Origin: an uncultured Eubacteriales bacterium
GTDB lineage: Bacteria > Bacillota > Clostridia > Oscillospirales > Acutalibacteraceae
Reading direction: 5' to 3'
Assembly: GCA_934446475.1 (NCBI GenBank)
Contig: CAKSEH010000001.1
Span: 62,001-126,000 of the forward strand
DNA: 64,000 nucleotides
In this document: piece after piece, positions 28,630-37,416 of the stretch
Layout: each line of letters begins with the position of its first letter
Position numbering within the stretch: position 1 is the stretch's first letter
Translations under genes and position numbers: made by a program
Notes under the pieces: model-generated
Told to the model about the DNA's origin: nothing
Database searches by the model: none
What the model saw: only the letters and a program-made list of their open reading frames with translations

Positions 28630-28693
28630 TGAAAATTCCTCCTAAAAATTTTATGTGAGAGATACATTTAAAAAATTAATCTCATACGGATAT

Positions 28694-28722
28694 ATAATAT
28701 CACTTTTTGTTCTCTATGTAAA
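28694..28722 (-). promoter_or_regulatory. promoter of nifJ (PFOR)
   Basis: Minus-strand TTTACA (28717-28722), 17-bp spacer, TATTAT (28694-28699), about 65 nt before the ATG. Confidence 0.8.
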
Positions 28723-28767
28723 GTAAGAAATTTAAGGATTTTGAATAAATATTATGTGAAACAACAG

Positions 28768-28796
28768 TATGAGCCCGGCAAAATACCGGGCTCATA
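28768..28796 (-). terminator. hairpin terminator after the GH94 gene
   Basis: An 11-bp stem (TATGAGCCCGG, 28768-28778, with 28786-28796) and 7-nt loop, about 58 bp past the GH94 stop. The T-tract is poor, so termination is likely but not certain. Confidence 0.65.
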
Positions 28797-28853
28797 TGAT
28801 AATTCGATATCTTTTTATAAATACTTACCGTATGCTTTGGTAAATTTTAAATA

Positions 28854-31139
28854 TCACACCGTTATATCTACAGTTTTTTTCTTACCGTCAAACGGTACAA
28901 ACACCTTTTTATTTTCGGTAATAGTGATGTTATAGGTTACGCCCCTGAACACCCTTGTTACCTTTGCAGGCAGCATTTCTTTTGTAAGACAGGGGTTGAT
29001 CTCAAGCCCGTCCCACTTTGCCTTTATACCGAGCATATACTGGGTTACCGCAATATACATCCAGGAAGCGGTGCCCGAAAGCCAGGATACATTTGCAAGT
29101 CCGAAACGCAAACTTTCGGGGCCGAAAATATTTGAAGAATATACATAAGGTTCCGCTTTGTATCTCCATTCTCCCGCCTTTTCCTGCGCCACCATAGGAA
29201 TAAGCTGATGATAGTATTTATAGGCATTTTCGGGTCTGCCCAACATACATTCGGCTATAATTGCCCACGTATTTGCGTGACAGAAAATACTGCCGTTTTC
29301 ACTGCAGCCTTTATTATCATAGGTAAGTGGGTCTTCTTTGGAGGGATATTCATACATAGCCGGATGAAGCTTTTTTATACCTAAATCGGTATCAAGGTAC
29401 TTCTTAACGCTGTCCATAGCCTTGACCTGTTTATCGGGATCTCCGAGGCCCGACATAACCGCCCAGCTTTGTGAATTTATCCATATTTTTGCCTGCGGTT
29501 CTTTATTCGAACCGATAAATCTGCCCTCATCGGTAATGCAGCGAATAAACCATTCGCCGTCCCAAGCGGTTGTGTTAACAAGCTTTTTCATCTGTCCGTA
29601 AATATCGTCATACTTCTGCCTGCTCTCGCCCTTTAATTCCGCAAGAGTTGCTATCATAGGAAGAACATATCCGAGCTGCATACCTGTCCATATGCTTTCG
29701 CCCTTGCCTTTACGGCAAACCTTAAAGAGCATATCGTTCCAGTCGGAAGCAAGCATTAGGGGAAATCCGTGTTCACCGATGTTTGCCATTGTGAAATCCA
29801 CCGACTTCTTTATATGTTCCCATACAGTTCCTTTACCGCCGTCATAGAAGGTTACAACTTCATCAAGATAATCAAGCGTTCCTTCTTCCATACAAATAGT
29901 ATAGCAGGTTAAAATCAGCCATAAATGATTATCCGAGTGAATTCTTGCAAGCGGCTCCCAACCTTCATTAGGGAAGAAATAATGATTGGTATGCCCGTCA
30001 TTATACTGCTGTGTAAGCAAAAGATTAAGTTTATCCTTTGCTCTTCTTAAGTCAAAAGGCACCATTGAAAGAATATCCTGAGCAGTATCACGCATACCGG
30101 TGCCACGGAAGGTACCGGTTGCATAATAGGAAATATTTCTTGAAAACTGGAAATTCCTCTCCGCCTGATACGGATTCCAAATATTTATCATTGCCTGTGC
30201 GTCCTTATCGGGAACCTCGCACTGGAATTTTGCCAAATGATTATCCCAATGTTCTTTAAGCGCAGCAAACGACTTCTCAACAAAATCCTCTTCTCTTAAG
30301 TGAGCAACGCTTTTCTTAACATCGTCATCGGTCATAGCGGCTCCGAGAAAAACATTAACGGTTTTTTCCTCCCCTGCTTTCAAATCAAGCTCTATCTCAA
30401 GCGCAAAACAGGGGTCTCCTCCCGAAAGCTCGGAATTTGAGCATTTACCCTTTTCGACAAGTATGGGATCTTCTTCGCACCTGAAAGAACCGATAAACTC
30501 ATCCCTGTCACCGTCAAACCCGGATATTTTTGCATTTGATGCAAAATATATAAGCGGAGTCTGATCCGGCAGGGGCTGAGATTCGACGCCGTATTTATAA
30601 ACAAGAATATCGTCAAGCGCATATACGGAAAGCTGATGTTTATTGTAGCACTGCCACTGAAGCTCACGCATAAATTCCATCATACCGAGCTCTACAAACG
30701 GAAACAGTTTTACCTTTTTATCTTTATCGCTTTTAAATTTAAGGTTCCATATAAGCGCATTTTCATATTTGCCCACAAAGTAAGTGGCAGTAACATTTAT
30801 ACCTTTTCTGTAAGCCTCAAAGCGTGTATAACCCATACCGTGAGTGGATGTCCATTTTTCGGGCTTGCATCTGCAGGGCTCGTTTGTGGGACACCAGAAT
30901 TCGTCCCCGTCCTTTATATATGTATAAAAACCGCTCCTGTCCGTAGGAATATGGAAAAATTTATAGTGGTTTATTCTCCATATCTGCGGCGATTTATAAA
31001 ACGCAACTCCGCCTCCTGCGTGGGACATCATAGTATGGAAAGTACCGTTTGAAAGATAATTCATCCAGGGAGTCGGAAGATTATACTCGTTGAACGTGAC
31101 TTCTCTTTTATCATTGTTAAGCATATAATGTTTTGCCAT
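28854..31139 (-). CDS. GH94-family disaccharide phosphorylase (cellobiose phosphorylase-like)
   Basis: 761 aa cytoplasmic inverting phosphorylase that splits a beta-glucoside with phosphate to glucose 1-phosphate. Visible: the beta-sandwich N domain (GTFHTMMSHAGGGVAFY), the (alpha/alpha)6 barrel with FRGTGMRDTAQDIL and HSDNHLWL, the acid Asp motif LASDWNDML, and WINSQSWAVMSG. The substrate within GH94 (cellobiose, cellodextrin, laminaribiose, chitobiose and others) cannot be fixed by eye. It has no signal peptide, so substrate must be imported. AAAGGAAG serves as RBS, and it is monocistronic. Confidence 0.88.
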   Translation of the reverse strand: MAKHYMLNNDKREVTFNEYNLPTPWMNYLSNGTFHTMMSHAGGGVAFYKSPQIWRINHYKFFHIPTDRSGFYTYIKDGDEFWCPTNEPCRCKPEKWTSTHGMGYTRFEAYRKGINVTATYFVGKYENALIWNLKFKSDKDKKVKLFPFVELGMMEFMRELQWQCYNKHQLSVYALDDILVYKYGVESQPLPDQTPLIYFASNAKISGFDGDRDEFIGSFRCEEDPILVEKGKCSNSELSGGDPCFALEIELDLKAGEEKTVNVFLGAAMTDDDVKKSVAHLREEDFVEKSFAALKEHWDNHLAKFQCEVPDKDAQAMINIWNPYQAERNFQFSRNISYYATGTFRGTGMRDTAQDILSMVPFDLRRAKDKLNLLLTQQYNDGHTNHYFFPNEGWEPLARIHSDNHLWLILTCYTICMEEGTLDYLDEVVTFYDGGKGTVWEHIKKSVDFTMANIGEHGFPLMLASDWNDMLFKVCRKGKGESIWTGMQLGYVLPMIATLAELKGESRQKYDDIYGQMKKLVNTTAWDGEWFIRCITDEGRFIGSNKEPQAKIWINSQSWAVMSGLGDPDKQVKAMDSVKKYLDTDLGIKKLHPAMYEYPSKEDPLTYDNKGCSENGSIFCHANTWAIIAECMLGRPENAYKYYHQLIPMVAQEKAGEWRYKAEPYVYSSNIFGPESLRFGLANVSWLSGTASWMYIAVTQYMLGIKAKWDGLEINPCLTKEMLPAKVTRVFRGVTYNITITENKKVFVPFDGKKKTVDITV

Positions 31140-31180
31140 TTTCAGCTTCCTTTCTGTTTCGAAAACTTTACCGCAAATTC

Positions 31181-31209
31181 ATCATAGCATAAAATTTTAC
31201 CCTGCACAA
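31181..31209 (-). promoter_or_regulatory. promoter of the GH94 gene
   Basis: Minus-strand TTGTGC (31204-31209), 17-bp spacer, TATGAT (31181-31186). Predicted start about 35 nt before the ATG. The MITE-like element begins 48 bp upstream of it. Confidence 0.7.
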
Positions 31210-31256
31210 TACATAATTTTAAATGTAATTTGCATAATTTTCAAATCAATTCTCTG

Positions 31257-31526
31257 GACAATACAATCAGGGTACCATACTTCCCATAGCGGAAAATTTG
31301 TACGCTTATTTTGTCTTGTCATTTGAAATACGGCAGTATTCCCGCATTCCTCGACTTCATAAGCAAAAAAATTTTCTCGCTATGGGTCAAAGATTTTGTA
31401 AGAAAACGGCGCCGGTTAGCGGCGAGGCGCCCGACCGAGGAATACCGGCGTATTGTGAGCGGAGGGCAACAATGCCGAAACTAATGCCGTTTCTTCAAAA
31501 AAGCATTGTACTCTGATTGTATTGTC
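31257..31526. mobile_element. MITE-like element, 270 bp, with 26-bp terminal inverted repeats
   Basis: The ends 31257-31282 and 31501-31526 are inverted copies matching at 23 of 26 positions (GACAATACAATCAG outermost). Inside is a second nested inverted repeat (31283-31309 against 31359-31386, CCCATAGCG outermost) and a third short pair (GAAAACGGC against GCCGTTTC). It codes for no protein, and its core is more GC-rich than the flanks. No clear target-site duplication is visible. The element separates the FtsX transporter terminator from the GH94 promoter. Confidence 0.72.
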
Positions 31527-31550
31527 TTGGTGTTTCATCTTACAGTAACT

Positions 31551-31592
31551 AAAAAGCCGCAGCCCGAAAGTTTGTTTCCGAGCCGCAGCTTT
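31551..31592 (-). terminator. terminator of the FtsX-type ABC transporter gene
   Basis: Arms 31553-31569 and 31575-31592 form a long stem with one bulge and a few G-T wobbles and a 5-nt loop. TTTTT follows on the minus strand. Confidence 0.8.
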
Positions 31593-31637
31593 ATTAAATA
31601 TCGGCAGGACAAGCTTTACACACTTCAGAAGATAAGC

Positions 31638-34400
31638 TTATCTGTTTCTTATTGCGTCTATAGGCTTCTTTGAAGCAATTCGTTTAACCGGCAGGAAGCT
31701 TGCCAATGCGGCTATAACAAGACTTACCGCAAAAAGAAGAGCTATTTGCCTTATACCGAAACTTAAAACGGTTATCAGAATATTAAGACGATGTCTTATT
31801 ACCGAATTTATAATCATCGTAGCCGCAAAAACTCCCACGGACGAAAGCACAAAATTTATCATTGCGATTATAAAACTTTCGGCAAAGAAAATCCTGAATA
31901 CATCGTTTCCTCTTGAGCCTATCGCTCTGAGTATTCCTATTTCCTGTTTTTTATACGATATACTTGTTGCTATAAAGTTTGCAAGCATAAGTGAAGCAAA
32001 AAGGGCAAATGCAATTCCTACATAGAGGAAAACCTTTGAAAGTACCGAAAAAGCTCCGTTTACGGTATCGAGCTCGTATGTGACGGAATTTTGTATCGGA
32101 TAGTATGAGCCCGAATCCTTATTATAGCAATACTTAACAAACTTGCCTATAGCTTCCTTATCTTTAGGCATTGCTCCCACGGCAAAATCATAGTTTCCCT
32201 CTTCTATATCGGAAAACATATTGAATACCCGTTCGGAAACCGCTATTGCGCCGTTATAATCCTTATACGAGGAAGGTATTATTCCTACTATTTTAAATCC
32301 TTTTTCGGTTATGTTTTTACCCGAAGCAAAACTCAGTCCCGAAAGTTCAAATTCACTGTTAAGTTTTTTAAGTGTCTCGGAGTAATTGATCTTGCCCGTT
32401 TCTTCATCGGTCACAACAAAGTCACCGTCCCACGAAAGCGTGCCTTCGGAAACAATTATCTCCTTGTCCGAAAGAACGGTTTTGGCTCCGTTTGCCCATA
32501 CTATGCTCTCCTTCGACAGCTTATCAAGAACTGTGAGTTTCTGCGGATCGGCTGCAAGATAATTATCGTCCTTTTCGGATATAAATGTGATATAGCCTTT
32601 TGATATATCGTAAACATTGGGTTTGGCGGCAAGCAAGGCCTCAAATTTATCATCACTCACCATCATAAGTCCCGCATAGCTGTATCCCGTGCTGTTCATC
32701 AGTTCATTATACAGTGCGTAATTCACAAGTTTTTCTGCGCTTGAGGTGCCGGTTTGTTTTTCGGTGATCCGCTCATAACGCTTAAGGTCAAGACCTGTAT
32801 CTATAACGGCACATATTGTATATTCGGCTTCTCCGAGTTTAATCTTTTTGCCTATAAGGTCTGAATATGACTTTATATCGCTGTAAACCAAAACCTCATT
32901 GCCTTTTTTATCCTTTTGTTTTGTACCGTCTGTGTAACCTGCCTTTTTAAAGACCTCGTATACATACTCGCTTACGGCAATTTCATTTGTGTTTCCCTCG
33001 GGCAAAGCGCCTTCAAGCAATTTATAGTTTGTTCGTTTTAATATTTTATCATCAATAGGTGTAACTGCGCTGAAACTGAACTTATATATATTATAATTTG
33101 ATTCCGTAAGCTTTTTTTCGGAGTCAAGATTTGCGGAAAAGTCAAGCGACATATTGCCCGGAATATATGCGCCCTTGAAGTTTATTCCGGTATTGCTGCT
33201 GAGATTCGATAAATCATCGTCAGACAGTTTATATCCGCCTGTCCAGTAAGCTTCGCCGTCCTCGGCGTATTTAACCTGCTTTGATTTGCCTACCGACGCA
33301 AAATTCGTCTTGGTATCGTAAATTGAGTTTGTGCAGGTCTTTATGTGGTCATAAGAACCGAATGTGTCCGCAAGACCGAAAAGACCGAATGATATACAGG
33401 AAAGAATTATAGTTATAACAAGTCTTATTTTCTTGTATTTCAGTGCTCCGGCACCCATTTTAAAGGCGTTTTTCATAGGAAGTTTTGACTTTATGAGCTT
33501 AAACGGTCCGCTTTTCGAATCCTTGATTTTCGATATATCGGTATCGACAAATCTAAGAGAAGATTTTCCCTTTGAAATTACCAACGAAACTTCTCCCGAT
33601 TTCACTTTATCGATATATTCGTTTATCTTTATCCTGTCGTCTTCCGTAAGGTGATATGATACGGGTACATTGACCGTATTTCCGGCAAACGATATTCCGC
33701 TTTTGGTCTCTGTTTTTTCCGACTGAGGCGCAAGCTCGACATCGCTTATGATATTTCCGTCGGAAAGTTCTATAATTCTATCTGCATATCCTTCCGCAAA
33801 CTCCCTGTCGTGTGAAACGACGATAACGAGTTTTTCCTCGGAAAGCTTTTTGAGGGTATCGAAAACCTGTCGTCCGGTCACGGAATCAAGAGCTCCCGTA
33901 GGCTCATCGGCCATAATTATTTCAGGATTCTTAACAAGGGCTCTCGCTATGGCGACCCTTTGTTTTTGACCGCCCGAAAGCTCATTAGGCTTTCTGTTAC
34001 CGTAGCCCTCAAGGTCAACCTCTTTCAAAATACGGTTTATTTCGCCGTCTTCTGCTTTTTTACCCTGAAGCTCAATGGCAAGTGCAATATTTGCACCCAC
34101 CGTAAACTCTTCAAGAATGTTATATTCCTGAAAAATAAAACCCACATAGGTATTTCGGTAAGAATCAAAATGGCTCTGCTTAAAATCCTTTGATGAGACT
34201 CCCTTTATTATTATTTCTCCGCCGTCATATTTATCAAGTCCGCCGAGAACATTTAAAAGAGTTGATTTACCGCTGCCGGATTTTCCGAGAAGAAATATCA
34301 TACCCTTATCGGGGAATTTAAGATTTATTCCGTTTAATGCCCTTACCGGCACTCCTTTTTTCGGCTTGTATATTTTGACAAGTTCCTTTGCCTCAAGCAT
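31638..34400 (-). CDS. ABC transporter, ATPase fused to FtsX-type permease
   Basis: 920 aa. Residues 1 to about 225 are an ABC ATPase of the LolD/MacB/BceA type (Walker A LGKSGSGKST, signature ELSGGQKQRVAIARAL, Walker B IIMADEPTGALD). A linker and a first membrane helix (near 330-350) precede an extracytoplasmic domain of about 400 residues and three C-terminal helices (LYVGIAFALFASLMLANFIA and two more), the FtsX topology. These proteins act as mechanotransducers, in peptide or antibiotic resistance or cell-wall processes, rather than as classical importers. AAGGAGG is seven bases from the ATG. No binding protein, sensor kinase or regulator gene is adjacent. Confidence 0.88.
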   Translation of the reverse strand: MLEAKELVKIYKPKKGVPVRALNGINLKFPDKGMIFLLGKSGSGKSTLLNVLGGLDKYDGGEIIIKGVSSKDFKQSHFDSYRNTYVGFIFQEYNILEEFTVGANIALAIELQGKKAEDGEINRILKEVDLEGYGNRKPNELSGGQKQRVAIARALVKNPEIIMADEPTGALDSVTGRQVFDTLKKLSEEKLVIVVSHDREFAEGYADRIIELSDGNIISDVELAPQSEKTETKSGISFAGNTVNVPVSYHLTEDDRIKINEYIDKVKSGEVSLVISKGKSSLRFVDTDISKIKDSKSGPFKLIKSKLPMKNAFKMGAGALKYKKIRLVITIILSCISFGLFGLADTFGSYDHIKTCTNSIYDTKTNFASVGKSKQVKYAEDGEAYWTGGYKLSDDDLSNLSSNTGINFKGAYIPGNMSLDFSANLDSEKKLTESNYNIYKFSFSAVTPIDDKILKRTNYKLLEGALPEGNTNEIAVSEYVYEVFKKAGYTDGTKQKDKKGNEVLVYSDIKSYSDLIGKKIKLGEAEYTICAVIDTGLDLKRYERITEKQTGTSSAEKLVNYALYNELMNSTGYSYAGLMMVSDDKFEALLAAKPNVYDISKGYITFISEKDDNYLAADPQKLTVLDKLSKESIVWANGAKTVLSDKEIIVSEGTLSWDGDFVVTDEETGKINYSETLKKLNSEFELSGLSFASGKNITEKGFKIVGIIPSSYKDYNGAIAVSERVFNMFSDIEEGNYDFAVGAMPKDKEAIGKFVKYCYNKDSGSYYPIQNSVTYELDTVNGAFSVLSKVFLYVGIAFALFASLMLANFIATSISYKKQEIGILRAIGSRGNDVFRIFFAESFIIAMINFVLSSVGVFAATMIINSVIRHRLNILITVLSFGIRQIALLFAVSLVIAALASFLPVKRIASKKPIDAIRNR

Positions 34401-34436
34401 TGCTGCTCCTCCTTAAAATGTGTTTAAAGTGTGTTT

Positions 34437-34494
34437 AACTGAACTATTACGAATAGTACAGTTAAATTATAGCAACGCTCCCCCGTTTTGTCAA
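34437..34494 (-). promoter_or_regulatory. consensus promoter and palindromic operator of the ABC transporter gene
   Basis: Exact TTGACA (34489-34494) and TATAAT (34466-34471) with a 17-bp spacer. Just downstream, over the predicted start site, is a 27-bp imperfect palindrome (34437-34463) with half-sites TGTACTA and TAGTTCA seven bases apart on the minus strand. This resembles GntR/YtrA-type operators (from memory), which often control ABC transporter genes. The cognate regulator is not in the window. Confidence 0.75.
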
Positions 34495-34516
34495 GCAATT
34501 TTTATTTAAGAAAGTT

Positions 34517-35332
34517 TTAATGTTTCTTTAATCTGCCCAAAGCCGCATTGGCAAGGAAGAAAACCAAATTCACGAGAACTATCGAAGCACCGGCAGGCAT
34601 ATCGTATATAAAAGAAAGAAATATACCTATCATAAAGGCAACGACGGAAATTACCGCACAACAAATAACCACACTGCGGTATTTTTTGCAAACACGCATA
34701 GCCGAGAGAGCAGGAAATGTTATAATGCTCGATATAAGCAGTGCTCCCATCATTCTCATTCCGATAACGACCACAACGGCGGTAAGTACTGCGCTTATTG
34801 AATTATAAAGCTTTACTCCCACTCCCGATGCCGCCGCAAAATTCTCATCAAATGCACAGGCAAATATTTTTTCATAAAACACTGCGTATACTGCGATAAC
34901 CGCAACTGCCGCCGCAACCGAAATATATACATCGTTTCGGCTCATAGCAAGAATGCTTCCGAACATGTAATTGCTTATATCGGTATTCATTCCCGTAGTC
35001 ATAGTAGCAACCGTTACGCCTATAGCAAGCGAAGCACTTGAAACTATAGCTATAGCGGCGTCGCCCTTGATTTTTCCGCTTTCGCTCAGTCTCAGCAGCA
35101 GAAAAGCGGCTATTATCACAACCGGTATCGATATTTTAAGCGGAGCAACCCCCGTCGCAAGCGCAACGGCGGCAGCGCCGAAGGAAACGTGAGACAGACC
35201 GTCGCCGAGCATAGAAAAGCGCTTTAATACAAGATTGACCCCGAGCAAACCTGCCGAGACCGATATTAAAACGCCGGCAACAACAGCTCTTACCGCAAAA
35301 GGGTAAGAAAATATTTCTTTTACGATACTCAT
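34517..35332 (-). CDS. znuB: zinc-type metal ABC transporter permease
   Basis: 271 aa ABC-3 family permease with about eight helices (ARAVVAGVLISVSAGLLGVN, LGDGLSHVSFGAAAVALATG, MRMMGALLISSIITFPALSA). The conserved His in GLSHVSFG is typical of metal permeases. ATGA overlap with znuC. Last gene of the zur-znuACB operon. Zinc rather than manganese is inferred from the linked Fur-family regulator. Confidence 0.93.
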   Translation of the reverse strand: MSIVKEIFSYPFAVRAVVAGVLISVSAGLLGVNLVLKRFSMLGDGLSHVSFGAAAVALATGVAPLKISIPVVIIAAFLLLRLSESGKIKGDAAIAIVSSASLAIGVTVATMTTGMNTDISNYMFGSILAMSRNDVYISVAAAVAVIAVYAVFYEKIFACAFDENFAAASGVGVKLYNSISAVLTAVVVVIGMRMMGALLISSIITFPALSAMRVCKKYRSVVICCAVISVVAFMIGIFLSFIYDMPAGASIVLVNLVFFLANAALGRLKKH

Positions 35333-36006
35333 TGCTTGTCCTCCTCTTCTCTTTCGGACGGGCTGTAAAAATCAGCGTGTTCGCCGCTTATATTTAAAAT
35401 GTGTTTTGCTATTTGCTCGCATTCCTTTATATCGTGGGAAATCATTATGACCGTAACGCCGCTGTCATTGAGCTTTTTTATAAGTCTGTAAAGCTCCGCC
35501 TGAGATTCGCTGTCAAGTCCCGTTACGGGTTCGTCAAGCAATATAAGTTTATCCTTAGCGCACATTGCCCTGCAAAGCAGCACCTTTTGCTGCTGACCTC
35601 CCGAAAGCTCACTGTAGGACCTGTCCTTAAGGTCGGTTATTTCAAGTATCTCCATATTTTCAAGAGCAGTTTTACGAAACGATCTTTTGTAAGGAAGACC
35701 TAAAACCGACTTACCCGAAAAGCCGGACATTATGATTTCCTCAACACTTGCCGGAAAATCATTCCCGGTAACAGTCCTTTGCGGAAGATAACCTATATCT
35801 TTACCCGAAATACCGTTATAATTTATTTTCCCCGTGTGCTTTACCGGAAGCCCCAAAAGACAGCGCATAAGGGTCGTTTTTCCGGAGCCGTTTTCACCGA
35901 TTATACAAAGACAGTCCCCGTCTTGAACCTCAAACGACAGATTTTCAAAAACAGCTTTGTTTTCATAAAAAGCCGAAAGATTTTTAATTTCTATAATAGG
36001 GTTCAC
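35329..36006 (-). CDS. znuC: zinc-type metal ABC transporter ATPase
   Basis: 225 aa ABC ATPase: Walker A GENGSGKTT, signature LSGGQQQKVLLCRAM, Walker B LILLDEPVTGLD, H-loop SHDI. The start codon is GTG inside a GTGA overlap with the binding-protein gene; GGAGGC lies upstream. The acidic, Glu/Asp-rich C terminus (EREEEDKQ) is not essential to the fold. Confidence 0.94.
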   Translation of the reverse strand: MNPIIEIKNLSAFYENKAVFENLSFEVQDGDCLCIIGENGSGKTTLMRCLLGLPVKHTGKINYNGISGKDIGYLPQRTVTGNDFPASVEEIIMSGFSGKSVLGLPYKRSFRKTALENMEILEITDLKDRSYSELSGGQQQKVLLCRAMCAKDKLILLDEPVTGLDSESQAELYRLIKKLNDSGVTVIMISHDIKECEQIAKHILNISGEHADFYSPSEREEEDKQ

Positions 36007-36884
36007 TGTAACGCCTCCTTTAGGGCATCAAGATTATTTTTCATAATATCAACATAGGTTATTTTGTTGTTAAACTCATCTAAAGTAACATTATGGGCGG
36101 AATTGAGTTCAAGCAATTTAACACCCGTCTGTTCATTTAAAGCATTTGCAACGCTTTTATTGCTCATTTCGGTGTAAAATGCGTATTTAAGATTTCTTTT
36201 TTCAACCTCGTTTATAAGCCTTTTCATAACCTTAAGGCTTATATCCGAGCTAACCGCACAACCGCCGGATGCCGCCTCATATTCAATACCGTAACGTGTT
36301 GCGAAGTATTTAAAAGGGAAACGGTCGGCAACCAGTATAAACGGTTTTTCACATTCGGATATGACTTTTTCGGTTTCTTTTGATACCTTGTTTATTTCAG
36401 CTATATATCCGTTTGCATTTGCTTTATAGGCTTTACTGTTTTGAGGATCGGCCTCGGAAAGCTTTTCGGTGATTTTTTCTATCATTTTTACAGCGTTATC
36501 GGGAGAAGTCCATATATGTTCGTCGTATTCGTCTTCACCGTCTTCCGTAAGATTATCCGTGTAATCCATCATAGCGCAGGAATTTATTTTAACGTCGGAA
36601 AGCATCTTATCCACCCATTTATCGGATTCTCCGCCTATATATATAAACAGATCCGAATCGTAAACCGCCTTTATATCCGACGGTACGGGGTCATAGGAAT
36701 GAACTTCGGTGCCGGGCCTTATAAGGAGCTTTATATCAACCCTTTCTCCGCCTACAGCACGCACAAAGTCGTAAATCGGAAAAATCGTTGTTACAACTTT
36801 AATCTTTCCGCTTTTTTTATCGGGCGTTGCGGTGCATCCGCATAAAAACAACATAACAAAAATCACGCATAAAAATCTTTTCAT
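36003..36884 (-). CDS. znuA: zinc-binding lipoprotein of ABC transporter
   Basis: 293 aa from the ATG that overlaps the zur stop by ATGA; an in-frame codon at 36905 lies inside zur and is rejected. The lipobox LFLCGC gives the lipid anchor. Cluster A-I pattern: RPGTEVHSYDPVPSD with a metal His, a short acidic/His segment EDEYDEHIWTSP, and a third ligand region AFYTEMSNKS. The loop is short, with few His, as in many Firmicutes zinc or manganese binders. Confidence 0.92.
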   Translation of the reverse strand: MKRFLCVIFVMLFLCGCTATPDKKSGKIKVVTTIFPIYDFVRAVGGERVDIKLLIRPGTEVHSYDPVPSDIKAVYDSDLFIYIGGESDKWVDKMLSDVKINSCAMMDYTDNLTEDGEDEYDEHIWTSPDNAVKMIEKITEKLSEADPQNSKAYKANANGYIAEINKVSKETEKVISECEKPFILVADRFPFKYFATRYGIEYEAASGGCAVSSDISLKVMKRLINEVEKRNLKYAFYTEMSNKSVANALNEQTGVKLLELNSAHNVTLDEFNNKITYVDIMKNNLDALKEALQ

Positions 36885-37285
36885 TTTCCCGCACACTCCA
36901 TGCATATACCGTAAAGCACGGTTTTAAGGGGATTTACCGTAAAACCGTGATGCCCTGCTATATGAGAGGTAAGTTCATCAAGATGACTGCACTCAATATG
37001 AATGAGTTTTCCGCATTTCTCACATTTTAGGTGGAAATGTTCGCTGCAACTGCCGTTATTTACAAACTGATAACAGCTGCTGTCGCCCGAAGATATATAT
37101 TTTCTTGCCTTTCCGTCCTCGGTAAGCCGTTCAAGGGTTCTGTAAACTGTGGTTCTGCCCACCTTTTCTCCCTTTGCTTCAAGTGCTCTTACTATATCCT
37201 CAGCCGTCATATGTCCCGAGCTTTCGCTTAAAATTTTTTCAACCGCAAATCTTTGCCTTGTTTTATATTCTCTTGTTTCCGACAT
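36881..37285 (-). CDS. zur: Fur-family metal regulator, probably Zur
   Basis: 134 aa from the ATG at 37285; an upstream in-frame start would overlap the promoter. N-terminal winged helix (TAEDIVRALEAKGEKVGRTT, VYRTLERL) and C-terminal dimer domain with two CxxC pairs (CEKCGK and CMEC) for the structural zinc, plus His-rich HFHLKCEKCG. It heads the operon with znuA, znuC and znuB, and a perfect palindrome overlaps its own promoter. Zinc specificity is inferred from this linkage. Confidence 0.9.
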   Translation of the reverse strand: MSETREYKTRQRFAVEKILSESSGHMTAEDIVRALEAKGEKVGRTTVYRTLERLTEDGKARKYISSGDSSCYQFVNNGSCSEHFHLKCEKCGKLIHIECSHLDELTSHIAGHHGFTVNPLKTVLYGICMECAGK

Positions 37286-37296
37286 TTTAATCACCG

Positions 37297-37350
37297 ATTT
37301 GAAAATGAAATTCATTTTCAAATTATAAACCCGTTTTGCTTCTTTGTCAA
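37297..37350 (-). promoter_or_regulatory. zur-znu promoter with Zur/Fur-type operator
   Basis: Exact TTGACA (37345-37350), 17-bp spacer, TATAAT (37322-37327). Immediately downstream is a perfect palindrome with 13-bp arms around one central base (37297-37323, half-site ATTTGAAAATGAA). It overlaps the -10 edge and the start site, so regulator binding would block transcription. Confidence 0.88.
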
Positions 37351-37416
37351 GCGGATACTTGTAATATTCGAAAAAATATAGTATCATATAATAAATTATT
37401 TTTACGGAGGATGCTT

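Noticed and set aside
37336..37416. Extended N terminus for RnfC starting at 37336
   Set aside because: That start overlaps the zur promoter and lacks an RBS; the ATG at 37417 has GGAGG and gives the conserved N terminus.
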